A DNA stretch of 64,000 bases from an uncultured Eubacteriales bacterium (GTDB taxonomy: Bacteria > Bacillota > Clostridia > Lachnospirales > Lachnospiraceae), in contig URMF01000010.1 in NCBI GenBank assembly GCA_900548855.1, forward strand, positions 1 through 64,000, given 5' to 3'. Positions 35,776 through 44,376 of the stretch are shown here, in pieces (positions within the stretch are counted from its first letter, which is position 1; each line of letters starts with the position of its first letter). A program made the position numbers and the translations under genes. Under the pieces are notes generated by a model. It saw nothing but the letters and a program-made list of their open reading frames with translations, was not told the DNA's origin and made no database searches.

Positions 35776-36300
35776 ATGAATATAGTTAACAAAGATTCTA
35801 AAAATACATTTACACGAATGTGCATAGGTGAAGCAATAATCAAGCTTCTTAAAGACACTGATTTTGATAAGATTCGAATTACGAGTGTGGCGAAATGTGC
35901 CGGTGTATCACGCATAACTTTTTATAAATATTATGAATCAATCCATGATGCACTATGCGACTATCTTAATATTATTATAATTGAATATCTGGAAGAATGT
36001 GCCAACAACCCTGAAAACGGGAGCTTTCTTGATTATTCCCACATTCTTTTTGCACTTGAATTCTTTAACCGGTATAAGGATTATTTTCTTACTCTTTCAA
36101 GATGTGGACTTCATTCTATTCTTATTAACAGTATTAATAATTTTATGTCTGAACATTTTACAAATCCTAAGAATTACTCTGAGTACAGACTATACTGTTA
36201 CTCTGGCGGATTGCTTAATACATTTTTAAAATGGGAAGAAAACGGATGTGACTGTGATGCTGGCGAGATAGCCAGGACTCTTGAAGAACTTTATAGTTAA
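35776..36300 (+). CDS. TetR/AcrR family transcriptional regulator
   Basis: A 174-residue regulator. The N-terminal helix-turn-helix FDKIRITSVAKCAGVSRITF then YKYYESIHDAL is typical TetR (residues 28 to 58). The C-terminal ligand domain (a TetR_C_7-like fold in low-GC bacteria) is too divergent to name a ligand. It is divergent from degV and shares a 130-base control region with a strong palindrome. A fatty acid or lipid-related ligand would suit the neighbours but is inference. Ends at a bidirectional hairpin shared with the MATE gene. Confidence 0.85.
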   Translation: MNIVNKDSKNTFTRMCIGEAIIKLLKDTDFDKIRITSVAKCAGVSRITFYKYYESIHDALCDYLNIIIIEYLEECANNPENGSFLDYSHILFALEFFNRYKDYFLTLSRCGLHSILINSINNFMSEHFTNPKNYSEYRLYCYSGGLLNTFLKWEENGCDCDAGEIARTLEELYS

Positions 36301-36326
36301 TAAGCCACTCCTTCCGGAATGGCTTA
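36301..36326. terminator. Shared hairpin terminator between tetR and MATE genes
   Basis: TAAGCCA (36301) pairs with TGGCTTA (36320 to 36326), with TCC/GGA extending the stem. An AT-rich run with four T follows on the plus strand. The two genes converge here. Confidence 0.5.
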
Positions 36327-36338
36327 AATATTTTATAA

Positions 36339-37694
36339 TCATTTATTAATCTGTGAATGCACTTTTCGACGTACTACTAGGAAACATATAACCTGCATAA
36401 TTATCGTTGCCGTCCATGATGCCGGATATGATATGAACAAGTCATAAAGAGTTCTGTGACTTGGGAATATGACGAATATCCAGAATATTCTCATTCCTAC
36501 AGTACCAATAACCGATAATATCATAGGTACTAGCGAATACCCCATTCCACGAAGCGCTCCCGGAAACAGATCCATTATTCCACATAAGAAATATGGTACT
36601 GTAGTAATTGATAATATCTCAACACCACATTTGATAACATCTTCACTGTTAGTGTATATCATAAGCACTTTATCACCAAATATATATGCACCGCAACCAA
36701 ATACAAGTGATGCTCCTACCGAAAGTATTACACAATCTATAAGCACCTTGTCCATTCTCTTGAACTTTCTTACACCATAATTCTGACTTGTAAAACTCAT
36801 GCAGGCCTGTGTTACTGAATTAATTGATGCATATAGAAAGCCAAGAATATTGTTGGCTGCTGTATATCCTGCCATTGCTGTTGAACCGAATGAATTAACC
36901 GACGACTGCAACAAAGCATTTGAGAAATTAATAACTGTACTCTGTATCCCTGCCGGAATTCCAACCTGAAATATCTGTTTAAGATAGTATCCCTTTATCT
37001 TTAGCTTTGAGAATCTCAACTGGTAACTTGCATCTGTCTTATTCAGACATCTTAATACAAGCACACACGATATAAACTGTGAAAATATTGTTGCGATTGC
37101 CACTCCTGCAACCCCTAAGTTAAACACAATAACAAGTACCATATTAAGGCATGCATTTATAATTCCCGCTGCTATAAGAAACATCAGCGGTCTCTTGGTA
37201 TCACCAACTGCTCTAAGAACAGCCGCACCATAGTTATAAAGCATAAAGAATGGCATACCAAGAAAATATATTCTCATATACAGTGTTGAGAGGTTAATTA
37301 CATCATCCGGTGTTCCCATAAGCTCAAGTGCCGGCTTAGCCATCAGCACGCCTATCAGCGCCATCACAACTCCGCTTATTGCTGCAAATGTTATCGCAGT
37401 ATGCACTGTCTCTGACATCTCTTTATGTTTGCCTGACGCATAGAATCTGGCAGCCAGTACATTTGCTCCCAAAGAAACTCCTATGAAAAGATTAACAAAC
37501 ATATTAATAAGCGCTGTCGTTGAACCTACTGCTGCTAACGACTGGCTTCCTGCAAATCTTCCAACAACAATTATATCTACAGCATTAAACATTAGCTGTA
37601 ATATTCCTGAAAGCATCAATGGCACTGAGAACGATATTAACTTATCCATTATTGTGCCATTGCACATATCTATTTCGTATTTATTCTTACTCAT
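36339..37694 (-). CDS. MATE family efflux transporter
   Basis: A 451-residue multidrug and toxic compound extrusion protein with twelve membrane segments in two matching halves. The N terminus MCNGTIMDKLISFSVPLMLS, ADIIVVGRFAGSQSLAAVG-like block (here VDIIVVGRFAG) near 47 and LFIGVSLGANVLAARFYASG near 75 are typical of the DinF/NorM-related group in Clostridia. It likely expels cationic compounds using a sodium or proton gradient. It follows the SGNH protein gene by 31 bases on the same strand and ends at the hairpin shared with tetR. Confidence 0.92.
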   Translation of the reverse strand: MSKNKYEIDMCNGTIMDKLISFSVPLMLSGILQLMFNAVDIIVVGRFAGSQSLAAVGSTTALINMFVNLFIGVSLGANVLAARFYASGKHKEMSETVHTAITFAAISGVVMALIGVLMAKPALELMGTPDDVINLSTLYMRIYFLGMPFFMLYNYGAAVLRAVGDTKRPLMFLIAAGIINACLNMVLVIVFNLGVAGVAIATIFSQFISCVLVLRCLNKTDASYQLRFSKLKIKGYYLKQIFQVGIPAGIQSTVINFSNALLQSSVNSFGSTAMAGYTAANNILGFLYASINSVTQACMSFTSQNYGVRKFKRMDKVLIDCVILSVGASLVFGCGAYIFGDKVLMIYTNSEDVIKCGVEILSITTVPYFLCGIMDLFPGALRGMGYSLVPMILSVIGTVGMRIFWIFVIFPSHRTLYDLFISYPASWTATIIMQVICFLVVRRKVHSQINK

Positions 37695-37725
37695 TGTAAA
37701 TTTCCTTTATAAAGAATTGGACAGA

Positions 37726-38958
37726 CTATTCCCAATATCCAAGTTCAACACCTTTTTTATAGATTCCTACGCCCTTAGAATAATATCCATACGCATTAAA
37801 ATGTGTCCAGTCTGAACGGAGTTTCACAGATATATATCCAAACGCTCCATATAACTCATCTATCTTTTCCTTTTTCAAACCACAATCATCCAGCCCGTTC
37901 TGAATCATATAGACTCTTGTATTAAAGAAATGTTCTCCAAATGCTTCTCTTAGCGCTGCTTCCCATGCAGTGTCATCAGCTCCTACATAGTCATCTCCAT
38001 CCTCCAGATATGACTGGCTGTTGTCTGCAAGAGATGTTCCCGGATCATCCGTGTCCCCAACTATGATATAATTCTCACAGCCTGTATAATCAATCACTGC
38101 CTGATACTGGGAAATAAGCTCATCATAGTCATCCCATCCACCGTTACTTCCCATCTCAAGCACAAGAATATCATCCTTATGATCATATGCTGCTTTAGTT
38201 ATAACAGCAGTACCTTGTGGAATAAACATATAATCAGGCTGTTCAAGACCTGTATCATCACATATTCTGATGCTGACCATATAATCCTCTATATTATAGT
38301 CATCATCCTCCATATCTTCCCAGTAATCTTCAATATCTCGTTTCTTATCAATCTGACATAATACGCCATCTATATATACAGTATCAGGATAATCATTATA
38401 TTCAATACCATATCCGCTGAAATCATACATATAAACAGGATTCCCCTTATCATCCATAAGGCATACATCTTCATATGTATTCTTGTTAAGATTAAGATTA
38501 CGGTCAGTATGCATCTTAAGGCCACCAGCTCTTCTCGCTATCTCCGCTGATGTCTCCCCTGATACACCAAAATTAAATGTATTAAGACCTGTAAGCTTTC
38601 CTAAAGTATATGGTGCAGTGTAATAACTTATATCAACTCTTCCTGCTTTAGTAAGTATATAAGCATCATCTGAGCCAAAGCCTTCCATCATGCTGTCGCC
38701 CCAGCAGGCAATTGATACAGTATCATTTGAATAATCCTTATCATCTTCATAAGGTTCTGTATAATCTTCTGTACCGATATTCTGTGAGACCTTCACAATT
38801 ACATGTGTTTTATCTCCCCGTGGTTTTATGATCTTAGCCATATTAATAAGATTATCTTTAGTTTCCGGTCTGCCATTCAATACCACAGCCCCTGCGGCAA
38901 TACCTCCTGCAAGCAAAACCACTGCAATCCCCCATATCGCTGCTTTCTTTAATTTCAT
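37726..38958 (-). CDS. Exported SGNH-fold hydrolase-like protein
   Basis: A 410-residue protein with an N-terminal membrane anchor or signal (residues 5 to 28), so it acts outside. SGNH blocks can be traced: block I ACWGDSMMEGFG near residue 87, block II NFGVSGETS near 130, block III-like EMGSNGGWDD near 268 and the final DWTHFNAYGYYS with Asp and His near 385. These suggest a lipase/esterase or carbohydrate deacetylase, though substrate is unknown. An acidic insertion EDYWEDMEDDDYNIEDY lies near 213. It is the first gene of a pair with the MATE transporter. Confidence 0.75.
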   Translation of the reverse strand: MKLKKAAIWGIAVVLLAGGIAAGAVVLNGRPETKDNLINMAKIIKPRGDKTHVIVKVSQNIGTEDYTEPYEDDKDYSNDTVSIACWGDSMMEGFGSDDAYILTKAGRVDISYYTAPYTLGKLTGLNTFNFGVSGETSAEIARRAGGLKMHTDRNLNLNKNTYEDVCLMDDKGNPVYMYDFSGYGIEYNDYPDTVYIDGVLCQIDKKRDIEDYWEDMEDDDYNIEDYMVSIRICDDTGLEQPDYMFIPQGTAVITKAAYDHKDDILVLEMGSNGGWDDYDELISQYQAVIDYTGCENYIIVGDTDDPGTSLADNSQSYLEDGDDYVGADDTAWEAALREAFGEHFFNTRVYMIQNGLDDCGLKKEKIDELYGAFGYISVKLRSDWTHFNAYGYYSKGVGIYKKGVELGYWE

Positions 38959-39060
38959 AAACTCACCTTTTCTGCCCCTTATATATCTGGCACTTCTGTT
39001 ATAACACTTATTTACCCGACCTGCAAATATAATGAAGCAATCAAAGCAAAGATTCAGTAA

Positions 39061-39080
39061 GGGTTCGATTCACATCACCC
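39061..39080 (+). repeat. Inverted partial copy of the tRNA-Gly 3' end
   Basis: GGGTTCGATTCACATCACCC on the plus strand matches the T-arm and acceptor end of the neighbouring minus-strand tRNA-Gly (39132 down to 39113) at 19 of 20 bases, in inverted orientation, 32 bases away. It could be a rearrangement scar, an attachment-site remnant, or a hairpin partner of the tRNA transcript. Confidence 0.7.
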
Positions 39081-39109
39081 TGAAATAATTCACTTAGACA
39101 AAAAAATAG

Positions 39110-39180
39110 AGCGGGTGATGGGAATCGAACCCACGTATCTAGCTTGGAAGGCTAGTGTTCTACCATTGAACTACACCCGC
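39110..39180 (-). tRNA. tRNA-Gly (anticodon TCC)
   Basis: A 71-base tRNA reading GCGGGTGTAGTTCAATGG at the 5' end. Acceptor GCGGGTG pairs with CACCCGC, the D-arm is GTTCAATGGTAGAAC, anticodon stem CTAGC/GCTAG encloses CTTCCAA with anticodon TCC, and the T-arm is GTGGGTTCGATTCCCAT. CCA is not encoded. It lies 16 bases after tRNA-Pro and is followed by seven T, a probable transcript end. Confidence 0.95.
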
Positions 39181-39196
39181 ACATTAGTGTTGAAAG

Positions 39197-39271
39197 TCGG
39201 GGTGACAGGATTCGAACCTGCGACCTCTTGATCCCAAATCAAGCGCTCTAGCCAAGCTGAGCCACACCCCG
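39197..39271 (-). tRNA. tRNA-Pro (anticodon TGG)
   Basis: A 75-base tRNA. Acceptor CGGGGTG pairs with CACCCCG, the anticodon stem CTTGA/TCAAG encloses TTTGGGA with anticodon TGG, and the T-arm GCAGGTTCGAATCCTGT is normal. CCA is not encoded. First of a two-tRNA transcript with tRNA-Gly. Confidence 0.95.
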
Positions 39272-39302
39272 TCTCTACGGTGTCATCGCTGACGCAACAA
39301 CT

Positions 39303-39331
39303 ACTATAACAAAATGCCTTTGACTTGTCAA
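39303..39331 (-). promoter_or_regulatory. Promoter of the tRNA-Pro/tRNA-Gly transcript
   Basis: Minus strand: -35 TTGACA (39326 to 39331), 17-base spacer, -10 TATAGT (39303 to 39308), about 32 bases before tRNA-Pro. Confidence 0.75.
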
Positions 39332-39441
39332 CCATTATTTTCAACTTTTTTGAAATTATACTGACTTGCTTGAATGTCCTCAAACAACACGAGAGTTATG
39401 ATAACAAATAAATCTCTGTTTGTAAACCCTTTTTTTCTTTT

Positions 39442-40377
39442 TTATTCTTTTTCCCCAGATGATTTCACTATTTCTTCTACAATACATCTTGGTCTTCCCT
39501 TAATCTCCTCATATATTCTTGCCAGATAATAGCCAATAATCCCAAGGCTAATCATAATCAGACTTCCTGTCAGCAGTAATAACAGAATAACAGTGGTAAA
39601 GCCCTCCAGCGCATGTCCCATAGCCCATTTCACAATTGACTGGATTCCAAGAATTAATGCAAATATAAAAAATACAATACCGGAAAATGTTATCAGCTGC
39701 ATTGGTGCTGTAGTAAAAGAAGTAATACTTCCAACAGCATATCTAACCAGTGATTTAATAGACCATTTTGTAGTGCCGGATACTCGTTCTTTCACGTCAA
39801 ATTCCACCACTGCACTCTTATATCCCAGCCAGGAGGATAATGCACGGAAAAAGATATTGCGCTCCGTCAGTTTCACATACTCATCCACCACTTTGCGGTC
39901 TAACATTTTAAAATCAGAAGAGCGATACATCTCGATTCCGGTGGAATGACTAATCAGCTTGTAAAATAATTTTGCAAATGCCTTGTATACAGGATTCTCT
40001 TTTCCTCTGGAACGTTTCACCCCTTCAATAATTTCAAAGCCCTGCTCCCATAATGCATACATTTCAAGCAGGGTCTCTGGCGGATGCTGTAAATCACAAT
40101 CCATCACTGCACAGACATCCCCGGTGGCATGGGACAATCCGGCAAATATAGCAGCCTCCTTTCCAAAGTTCCTTGAAAAGGACAATCCGATAATCTTTGC
40201 ATCACTGACCTTCTCAGCTAATTCACGGATTACTTCAAAGCTTCCGTCCCGGGAACCATCATTTACAAAAACTAACTCAAAATCAATTGCTTTTGGTAAC
40301 AGTACATCTTTAATCGCCTGATACGCTCTTTTAATATTATTTTCCTCATTATAAACAGGTAATATAATTGATAACAT
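39442..40377 (-). CDS. Family 2 glycosyltransferase with two membrane segments (GtrB/DPM1-like)
   Basis: A 311-residue enzyme predicted to load a sugar from a nucleotide donor onto a lipid carrier, or onto a wall glycan. The GT-A domain shows IILPVYNEENNIKRAY at the start, VFVNDGSRDGSFEVI near 35 and the metal-binding VMDCDLQHPPET near 90. Two C-terminal membrane segments (about 230 to 250 and 265 to 290) and the ARIYEEIKGRP word match the polyprenyl-phosphate glycosyltransferase group. It is the first gene after the compositional change at the tRNAs. It follows a terminator of the acidic protein gene. Confidence 0.9.
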   Translation of the reverse strand: MLSIILPVYNEENNIKRAYQAIKDVLLPKAIDFELVFVNDGSRDGSFEVIRELAEKVSDAKIIGLSFSRNFGKEAAIFAGLSHATGDVCAVMDCDLQHPPETLLEMYALWEQGFEIIEGVKRSRGKENPVYKAFAKLFYKLISHSTGIEMYRSSDFKMLDRKVVDEYVKLTERNIFFRALSSWLGYKSAVVEFDVKERVSGTTKWSIKSLVRYAVGSITSFTTAPMQLITFSGIVFFIFALILGIQSIVKWAMGHALEGFTTVILLLLLTGSLIMISLGIIGYYLARIYEEIKGRPRCIVEEIVKSSGEKE

Positions 40378-40405
40378 ATGTCTATTCCTTTATCATTAAC
40401 AAGAT

Positions 40406-40437
40406 AAAGGAACTCTTGCAAACGCAACAGTTCCTTT
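40406..40437 (-). terminator. Hairpin terminator after the acidic membrane protein gene
   Basis: AAAGGAACTCTTGC (40406) and GCAACAGTTCCTTT (to 40437) form a near-perfect 14-base stem with a four-base loop, between the acidic protein gene and the glycosyltransferase gene. Confidence 0.6.
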
Positions 40438-40470
40438 CCTTTTCATATTTGTTGAAATTCCTACACTAAA

Positions 40471-40743
40471 TTATGCCTCTGTTGCTTTAGATGCCGGCTT
40501 AACTTCTTCCTCATCATCAAAAAAATCATCATCAAAATCATCATCAAAGTCATCGTCAAAATCGTCCAGATAATCTGGTGTAAAATAACGATAAACCGCA
40601 TAAGCAATACCAGCAACAGCTGTAATTACTCCGATAACTGCAAATACCCAGAGAATTCTTCTTGTAGCTTTCTCCTGTGGATCTTCACGCTTGATTAACT
40701 CTTGAATCTTAGCTGCATTAATTAAATCATCTAAATTTTTCAT
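40471..40743 (-). CDS. Small membrane protein with acidic Asp/Phe repeat tail
   Basis: A 90-residue protein of unknown function. Residues 1 to 28 are charged, one membrane segment spans about 30 to 52 (ILWVFAVIGVITAVAGIAYA), and residues 54 to 80 are almost entirely acidic with the repeat DDFD four times. At DNA level the tail is a run of short ATCATCAAAATC-like repeats that could vary in number by slippage. A GGAAGGAAGG precedes the ATG. It stands between pcrA and a glycosyltransferase gene. No catalytic residues are apparent; calcium or cation binding by the tail is only a guess. Confidence 0.7.
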   Translation of the reverse strand: MKNLDDLINAAKIQELIKREDPQEKATRRILWVFAVIGVITAVAGIAYAVYRYFTPDYLDDFDDDFDDDFDDDFFDDEEEVKPASKATEA

Positions 40744-40919
40744 TGTAATACCTTCCTTTCCATATACATACAGTGTATTAATATGTCACGAAAACCCAGC
40801 CCATACTACCTGCCTGCCTCTCAAGACATATCCCTGCACCAAATTGTGCTACACACTTATTAAGTGTTCATAGTATATCACAAAACTTTTATCTTTACTA
40901 TATGTAAAACAAAATTTCT

Positions 40920-43172
40920 TTAGTTAACCTTCCTTAATTTTGCAAAAGAGGCAAACATCCGTTTCACTCCAGCCTTTTCAAAATCAACAGTCACCTCATA
41001 ATCCTTTCCTCCGGATACCAATGCAGTTACTACTCCTATACCAAACTTGACATGCTCCACTGTATCACCTACAGCATAGTCTATTTCTATCCGTTCCACC
41101 CGGAACTCCTTTCCAAACGCCGGGGTTCCCGCTGCAGTATTTTTCTGATAAGAGTAAGGTTTACTGCTTACACTGGCTCCACGGCCAGCTAAATCCCTCG
41201 TTGCCTGCTGAAGGGATTCTGTCTGCCTGCGCATGGCAAAAGCACCTTCCCCATTTTTATTTATCACATCTTCTGGTATTTCCTTCACAAAACGGGATAT
41301 AGGATTAAAATTTGTAGTGCCATGCATCATTCGTTGTTTCACCGCGCTTAAATAAAGCTTTTCCTTTGCCCGGGTAATCCCTACATAGCAAAGCCTTCTC
41401 TCCTCTTCCACCGCATCCGGGTCATCGGAATTTAATGCCATTCCACTTGGAAACAACCGGTCTTCCATACCTCCCAGAAATACGCACGGAAATTCCAGCC
41501 CTTTTGCGCTATGTAAAGTCATTAACAGTACCTTGTCCTCTGATTCCTCCAAACTGTCAACATCTGCCACCAGTGCAATTTCCTCCAGCAGCTCTGAAAG
41601 ACTGGGATGCTCTGCCTCCTGTTCATACTGGACAATTTTATTCTTAAGCTCTTCCAGATTTTCAAGTCTGGCTTCTGATTCTTCCGTATGCTCTGCCACC
41701 AGCTCATCCCGATACCCGGTATGCTCCAAAATAACATCGTACAGCTCACTTAAACTCATTCCCGTTTTCAGCAAATCCCTGAAATCCAGAATAAGATTTG
41801 TAAAGCCTTCTACCTTAGCTGCCGCCCGGTTTAATCCTGGCACATTCGATGCTTCAAACATGGCATCTAAAAGTCCCATCTCATAAGTATCCGCATACAA
41901 CTGTATTTTGTTAAGACTCGTTGCACCAATCCCCCTCTTCGGAACATTGATAATCCGCCGGATTGCCATATCATCCCGGCCATTATCCACCGCCTTCAGA
42001 TAGCAGATTAAGTCCTTTACCTCCCGGCGTCCATAAAAATTCTGTCCCCCGATTATCTTATATGGAATGTTCCGCATCAAAAGCTTTTCCTCGAAAACAC
42101 GCGACTGGGCATTTGTCCGGTAAAGGATTGCAAAATAATTATATGTTTTTCCCTGATTTTTATGCATTCTTGCAATCTCTTGCACCACGGACTCTGCTTC
42201 CTGATACTCTGTGTCAAAAAGAGAAAATGTTACCTTATCCCCCTCCGGCAGTTCCGTCCATAAAGCCTTTTCCTTACGTCCCTCATTATGGGAAATAACG
42301 CCATTAGCTGCCTTCAATATATTCTTCGTAGAGCGATAATTCTGCTCCAGCTTAATCACCCTTGCCTCCGGATATTCCTCTTCAAAATTCAGGATATTAT
42401 AAATATTTGCCCCACGGAACTTATAAATGGACTGGTCATCATCACCTACCACACACAGATTTCGGTATTTGGCTGCCAGCTGCTTTATCAACAGGAACTG
42501 AATATGGTTCGTGTCCTGATACTCATCCACCATAATATACCGAAATCGGTCCTGATAATTATTGAGAATTTCCGGATGAAACTGAAATAATTCCACTGTC
42601 TTATATAACAAATCATCAAAATCCAATGCATTACTCTGTTTAAGCTTTGCCTGATATTCATTATACACTCTGGCTACCTGCATTTTGCGGTAATTGCCAC
42701 TTGCCTCCCTGTCAAATTCCGCAGGAGAAATAAAACGCTCCTTTGCCCGTGATATCTCTGCCATAATCCCGCGCTCCGGATACTGCTTCGGGTCCATATT
42801 CAACTTTTTCAGGCATTCCTTTACCACTGCTTTCTGGTCATCGCTGTCATATATAGTAAAATTCGTCTGATAATCCAGATTATCAATATATCTTCTTAAA
42901 ATGCGTACACACAGCGAATGAAAGGTAGATACCCAGACACTCTCTGCACCAAAAGATACAATCCGGTCTACACGCTCCCTCATTTCCCCCGCTGCCTTAT
43001 TCGTAAAAGTAATCGCCAGAATATTATATGGTGCCACACCCTTTTCTTCAATTAAATAGGCAACCCTGTGCGTTAACACCCTGGTTTTGCCGGAACCCGC
43101 TCCTGCAAGCAGCAATAAAGGTCCTTCTGTACACTGTACTGCAGCAGACTGCATATCATTTAACCCGTTCAT
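40920..43172 (-). CDS. pcrA: ATP-dependent DNA helicase PcrA/UvrD
   Basis: A 750-residue superfamily 1 helicase for repair and for clearing proteins from DNA. Motif I LLLAGAGSGKTRVLTHR near 20, motif Ia AITFTNKAAGEMRERV, motif II MVDEYQDTNHIQ near 223, motif III VVGDDDQSIYKFRGA near 246, motif V VLLMTLHSAKGLEFPCVF near 567 and motif VI CYVGITRAKEKLYL are complete. The C terminus carries the Tudor-like VGDTVEHVKFGIGVVTALV block typical of PcrA. A hairpin with a T-run lies in its leader. Confidence 0.95.
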   Translation of the reverse strand: MNGLNDMQSAAVQCTEGPLLLLAGAGSGKTRVLTHRVAYLIEEKGVAPYNILAITFTNKAAGEMRERVDRIVSFGAESVWVSTFHSLCVRILRRYIDNLDYQTNFTIYDSDDQKAVVKECLKKLNMDPKQYPERGIMAEISRAKERFISPAEFDREASGNYRKMQVARVYNEYQAKLKQSNALDFDDLLYKTVELFQFHPEILNNYQDRFRYIMVDEYQDTNHIQFLLIKQLAAKYRNLCVVGDDDQSIYKFRGANIYNILNFEEEYPEARVIKLEQNYRSTKNILKAANGVISHNEGRKEKALWTELPEGDKVTFSLFDTEYQEAESVVQEIARMHKNQGKTYNYFAILYRTNAQSRVFEEKLLMRNIPYKIIGGQNFYGRREVKDLICYLKAVDNGRDDMAIRRIINVPKRGIGATSLNKIQLYADTYEMGLLDAMFEASNVPGLNRAAAKVEGFTNLILDFRDLLKTGMSLSELYDVILEHTGYRDELVAEHTEESEARLENLEELKNKIVQYEQEAEHPSLSELLEEIALVADVDSLEESEDKVLLMTLHSAKGLEFPCVFLGGMEDRLFPSGMALNSDDPDAVEEERRLCYVGITRAKEKLYLSAVKQRMMHGTTNFNPISRFVKEIPEDVINKNGEGAFAMRRQTESLQQATRDLAGRGASVSSKPYSYQKNTAAGTPAFGKEFRVERIEIDYAVGDTVEHVKFGIGVVTALVSGGKDYEVTVDFEKAGVKRMFASFAKLRKVN

Positions 43173-43202
43173 AACCTGTACCTCTTTATCTTTCTAAACT
43201 CA

Positions 43203-43225
43203 AAAAAGGTTCACTGAACCTTTTT
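43203..43225 (-). terminator. Hairpin with T-run in the pcrA leader
   Basis: AAAAAGGTTCA and TGAACCTTTTT (43203 to 43225) form an 11-base perfect stem around one C. Read on the minus strand it ends in six T, 31 bases before the pcrA start codon. It may end an upstream short transcript or attenuate pcrA. Confidence 0.5.
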
Positions 43226-43311
43226 CTCATATGCTTGGCAACTAAATATTCATTATACATGATTCTAAAATCCTCTGCAATTCTTTTTCCATCCAAGAGC
43301 AGAGACCTTCC

Positions 43312-43340
43312 TTGTTAGAAGCTTCCAAATATGGTACAAT
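43312..43340 (+). promoter_or_regulatory. Sigma-A-type promoter of metF
   Basis: -35 TTGTTA (43312 to 43317), 17-base spacer, -10 TACAAT (43335 to 43340), 48 bases before the metF ATG. No SAM riboswitch or T-box is seen in this leader. Confidence 0.55.
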
Positions 43341-43388
43341 AATCCTGCAAATCCAGACACACTATAGATTGACAGAAAGGATTCTATC

Positions 43389-44249
43389 ATGATTAAGGAT
43401 ATTTATAAGAAGGGCAGAACTATTTTTTCATTTGAGGTATTTCCTCCCAAAAAAGAAGATGAATTTAATGATATCTACAATACGCTGAATCTACTGAAAA
43501 CACTGAATCCTGATTTTATCAGCGTCACCTACGGTGCCGGTGGCAGCAATTCCAAAAAAACCGCCGCTATCGCTTCCTACATAAAAAACAGCTGTGACAT
43601 CGAGCCCATTGCACATCTGACAGCAGTGGCAATGGATGAAGCATTTTTGAAAGACTTTATAAAGGACCTAAAGAAAAAAGGCGTTTCCAATATATTAGCA
43701 CTCCGGGGTGACCGTCCAAAGGATATGAGTGATGCCGCTTATGCAAACCGCAGATTTTTACATGCTGAAGATATCATCCGTATCATTCACCGGGAATCTG
43801 ACAGCTGTATCGCTGCTGCCTGTTACCCGGAAATTCATCCGGAATCAGAATCCAGAGAATCCGACCTTTACTACCTGAAACAAAAAGTGGATTCCGGAGT
43901 AGATTTTCTGATTACTCAGATGTTTTTTGATAATCATAAATTTTATGAATTTCGGAATCTGGCTGAGAAAAAAGGAATCCATGTCCCAATTTCTGCTGGA
44001 ATAATGCCCATCACCTCCGCAAAGCAACTTGGCACCAGTGTCACCTTATCCGGAACCTCCGTTCCAGGAGAACTGAGCAGCCTTGTGGCAAAATATGCAG
44101 ATACTCCGGCAGATTTACGCAAAGCTGGAATTGAATATGCCGCAAAGCAGATAACGGATTTAATTGACAACAATGTGGACGGAATTCATATTTACACCAT
44201 GAACAAAGCGGATACTGCAAAGGAAATTATGGGACAGCTTCATCCATAG
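43389..44249 (+). CDS. metF: 5,10-methylenetetrahydrofolate reductase
   Basis: A 286-residue flavoprotein that makes 5-methyltetrahydrofolate for methionine synthesis or one-carbon metabolism. FSFEVFPPKKEDEFND near the N terminus holds the catalytic glutamate; FISVTYGAGGSNSKKTA near 42, PIAHLTAVAMD and ILALRGDRPK near 106 are typical, as is the FLITQMFFDN block near 187. Length is normal for the bacterial single-domain type. It has its own promoter and is divergent from pcrA. The DUF1836 gene follows after 127 bases on the same strand. Confidence 0.94.
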   Translation: MIKDIYKKGRTIFSFEVFPPKKEDEFNDIYNTLNLLKTLNPDFISVTYGAGGSNSKKTAAIASYIKNSCDIEPIAHLTAVAMDEAFLKDFIKDLKKKGVSNILALRGDRPKDMSDAAYANRRFLHAEDIIRIIHRESDSCIAAACYPEIHPESESRESDLYYLKQKVDSGVDFLITQMFFDNHKFYEFRNLAEKKGIHVPISAGIMPITSAKQLGTSVTLSGTSVPGELSSLVAKYADTPADLRKAGIEYAAKQITDLIDNNVDGIHIYTMNKADTAKEIMGQLHP

Positions 44250-44376
44250 AAAATTTGAATTTGCCTCTTGCAATATAGTATCAAAAACTATATACTGTAA
44301 TATATGTACGACAAAATGTGTCAAATATTGATACAAGCTTCTAACTAAACAGAATTTCAAACCATAAGGGGATACT

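Noticed and set aside
39171..39383. A 70-codon open frame across the tRNA genes
   Set aside because: It overlaps both tRNAs on the same strand and has no ribosome binding site.
43226..43388. SAM riboswitch or T-box before metF
   Set aside because: No characteristic stems or specifier loop; only a simple promoter is visible.
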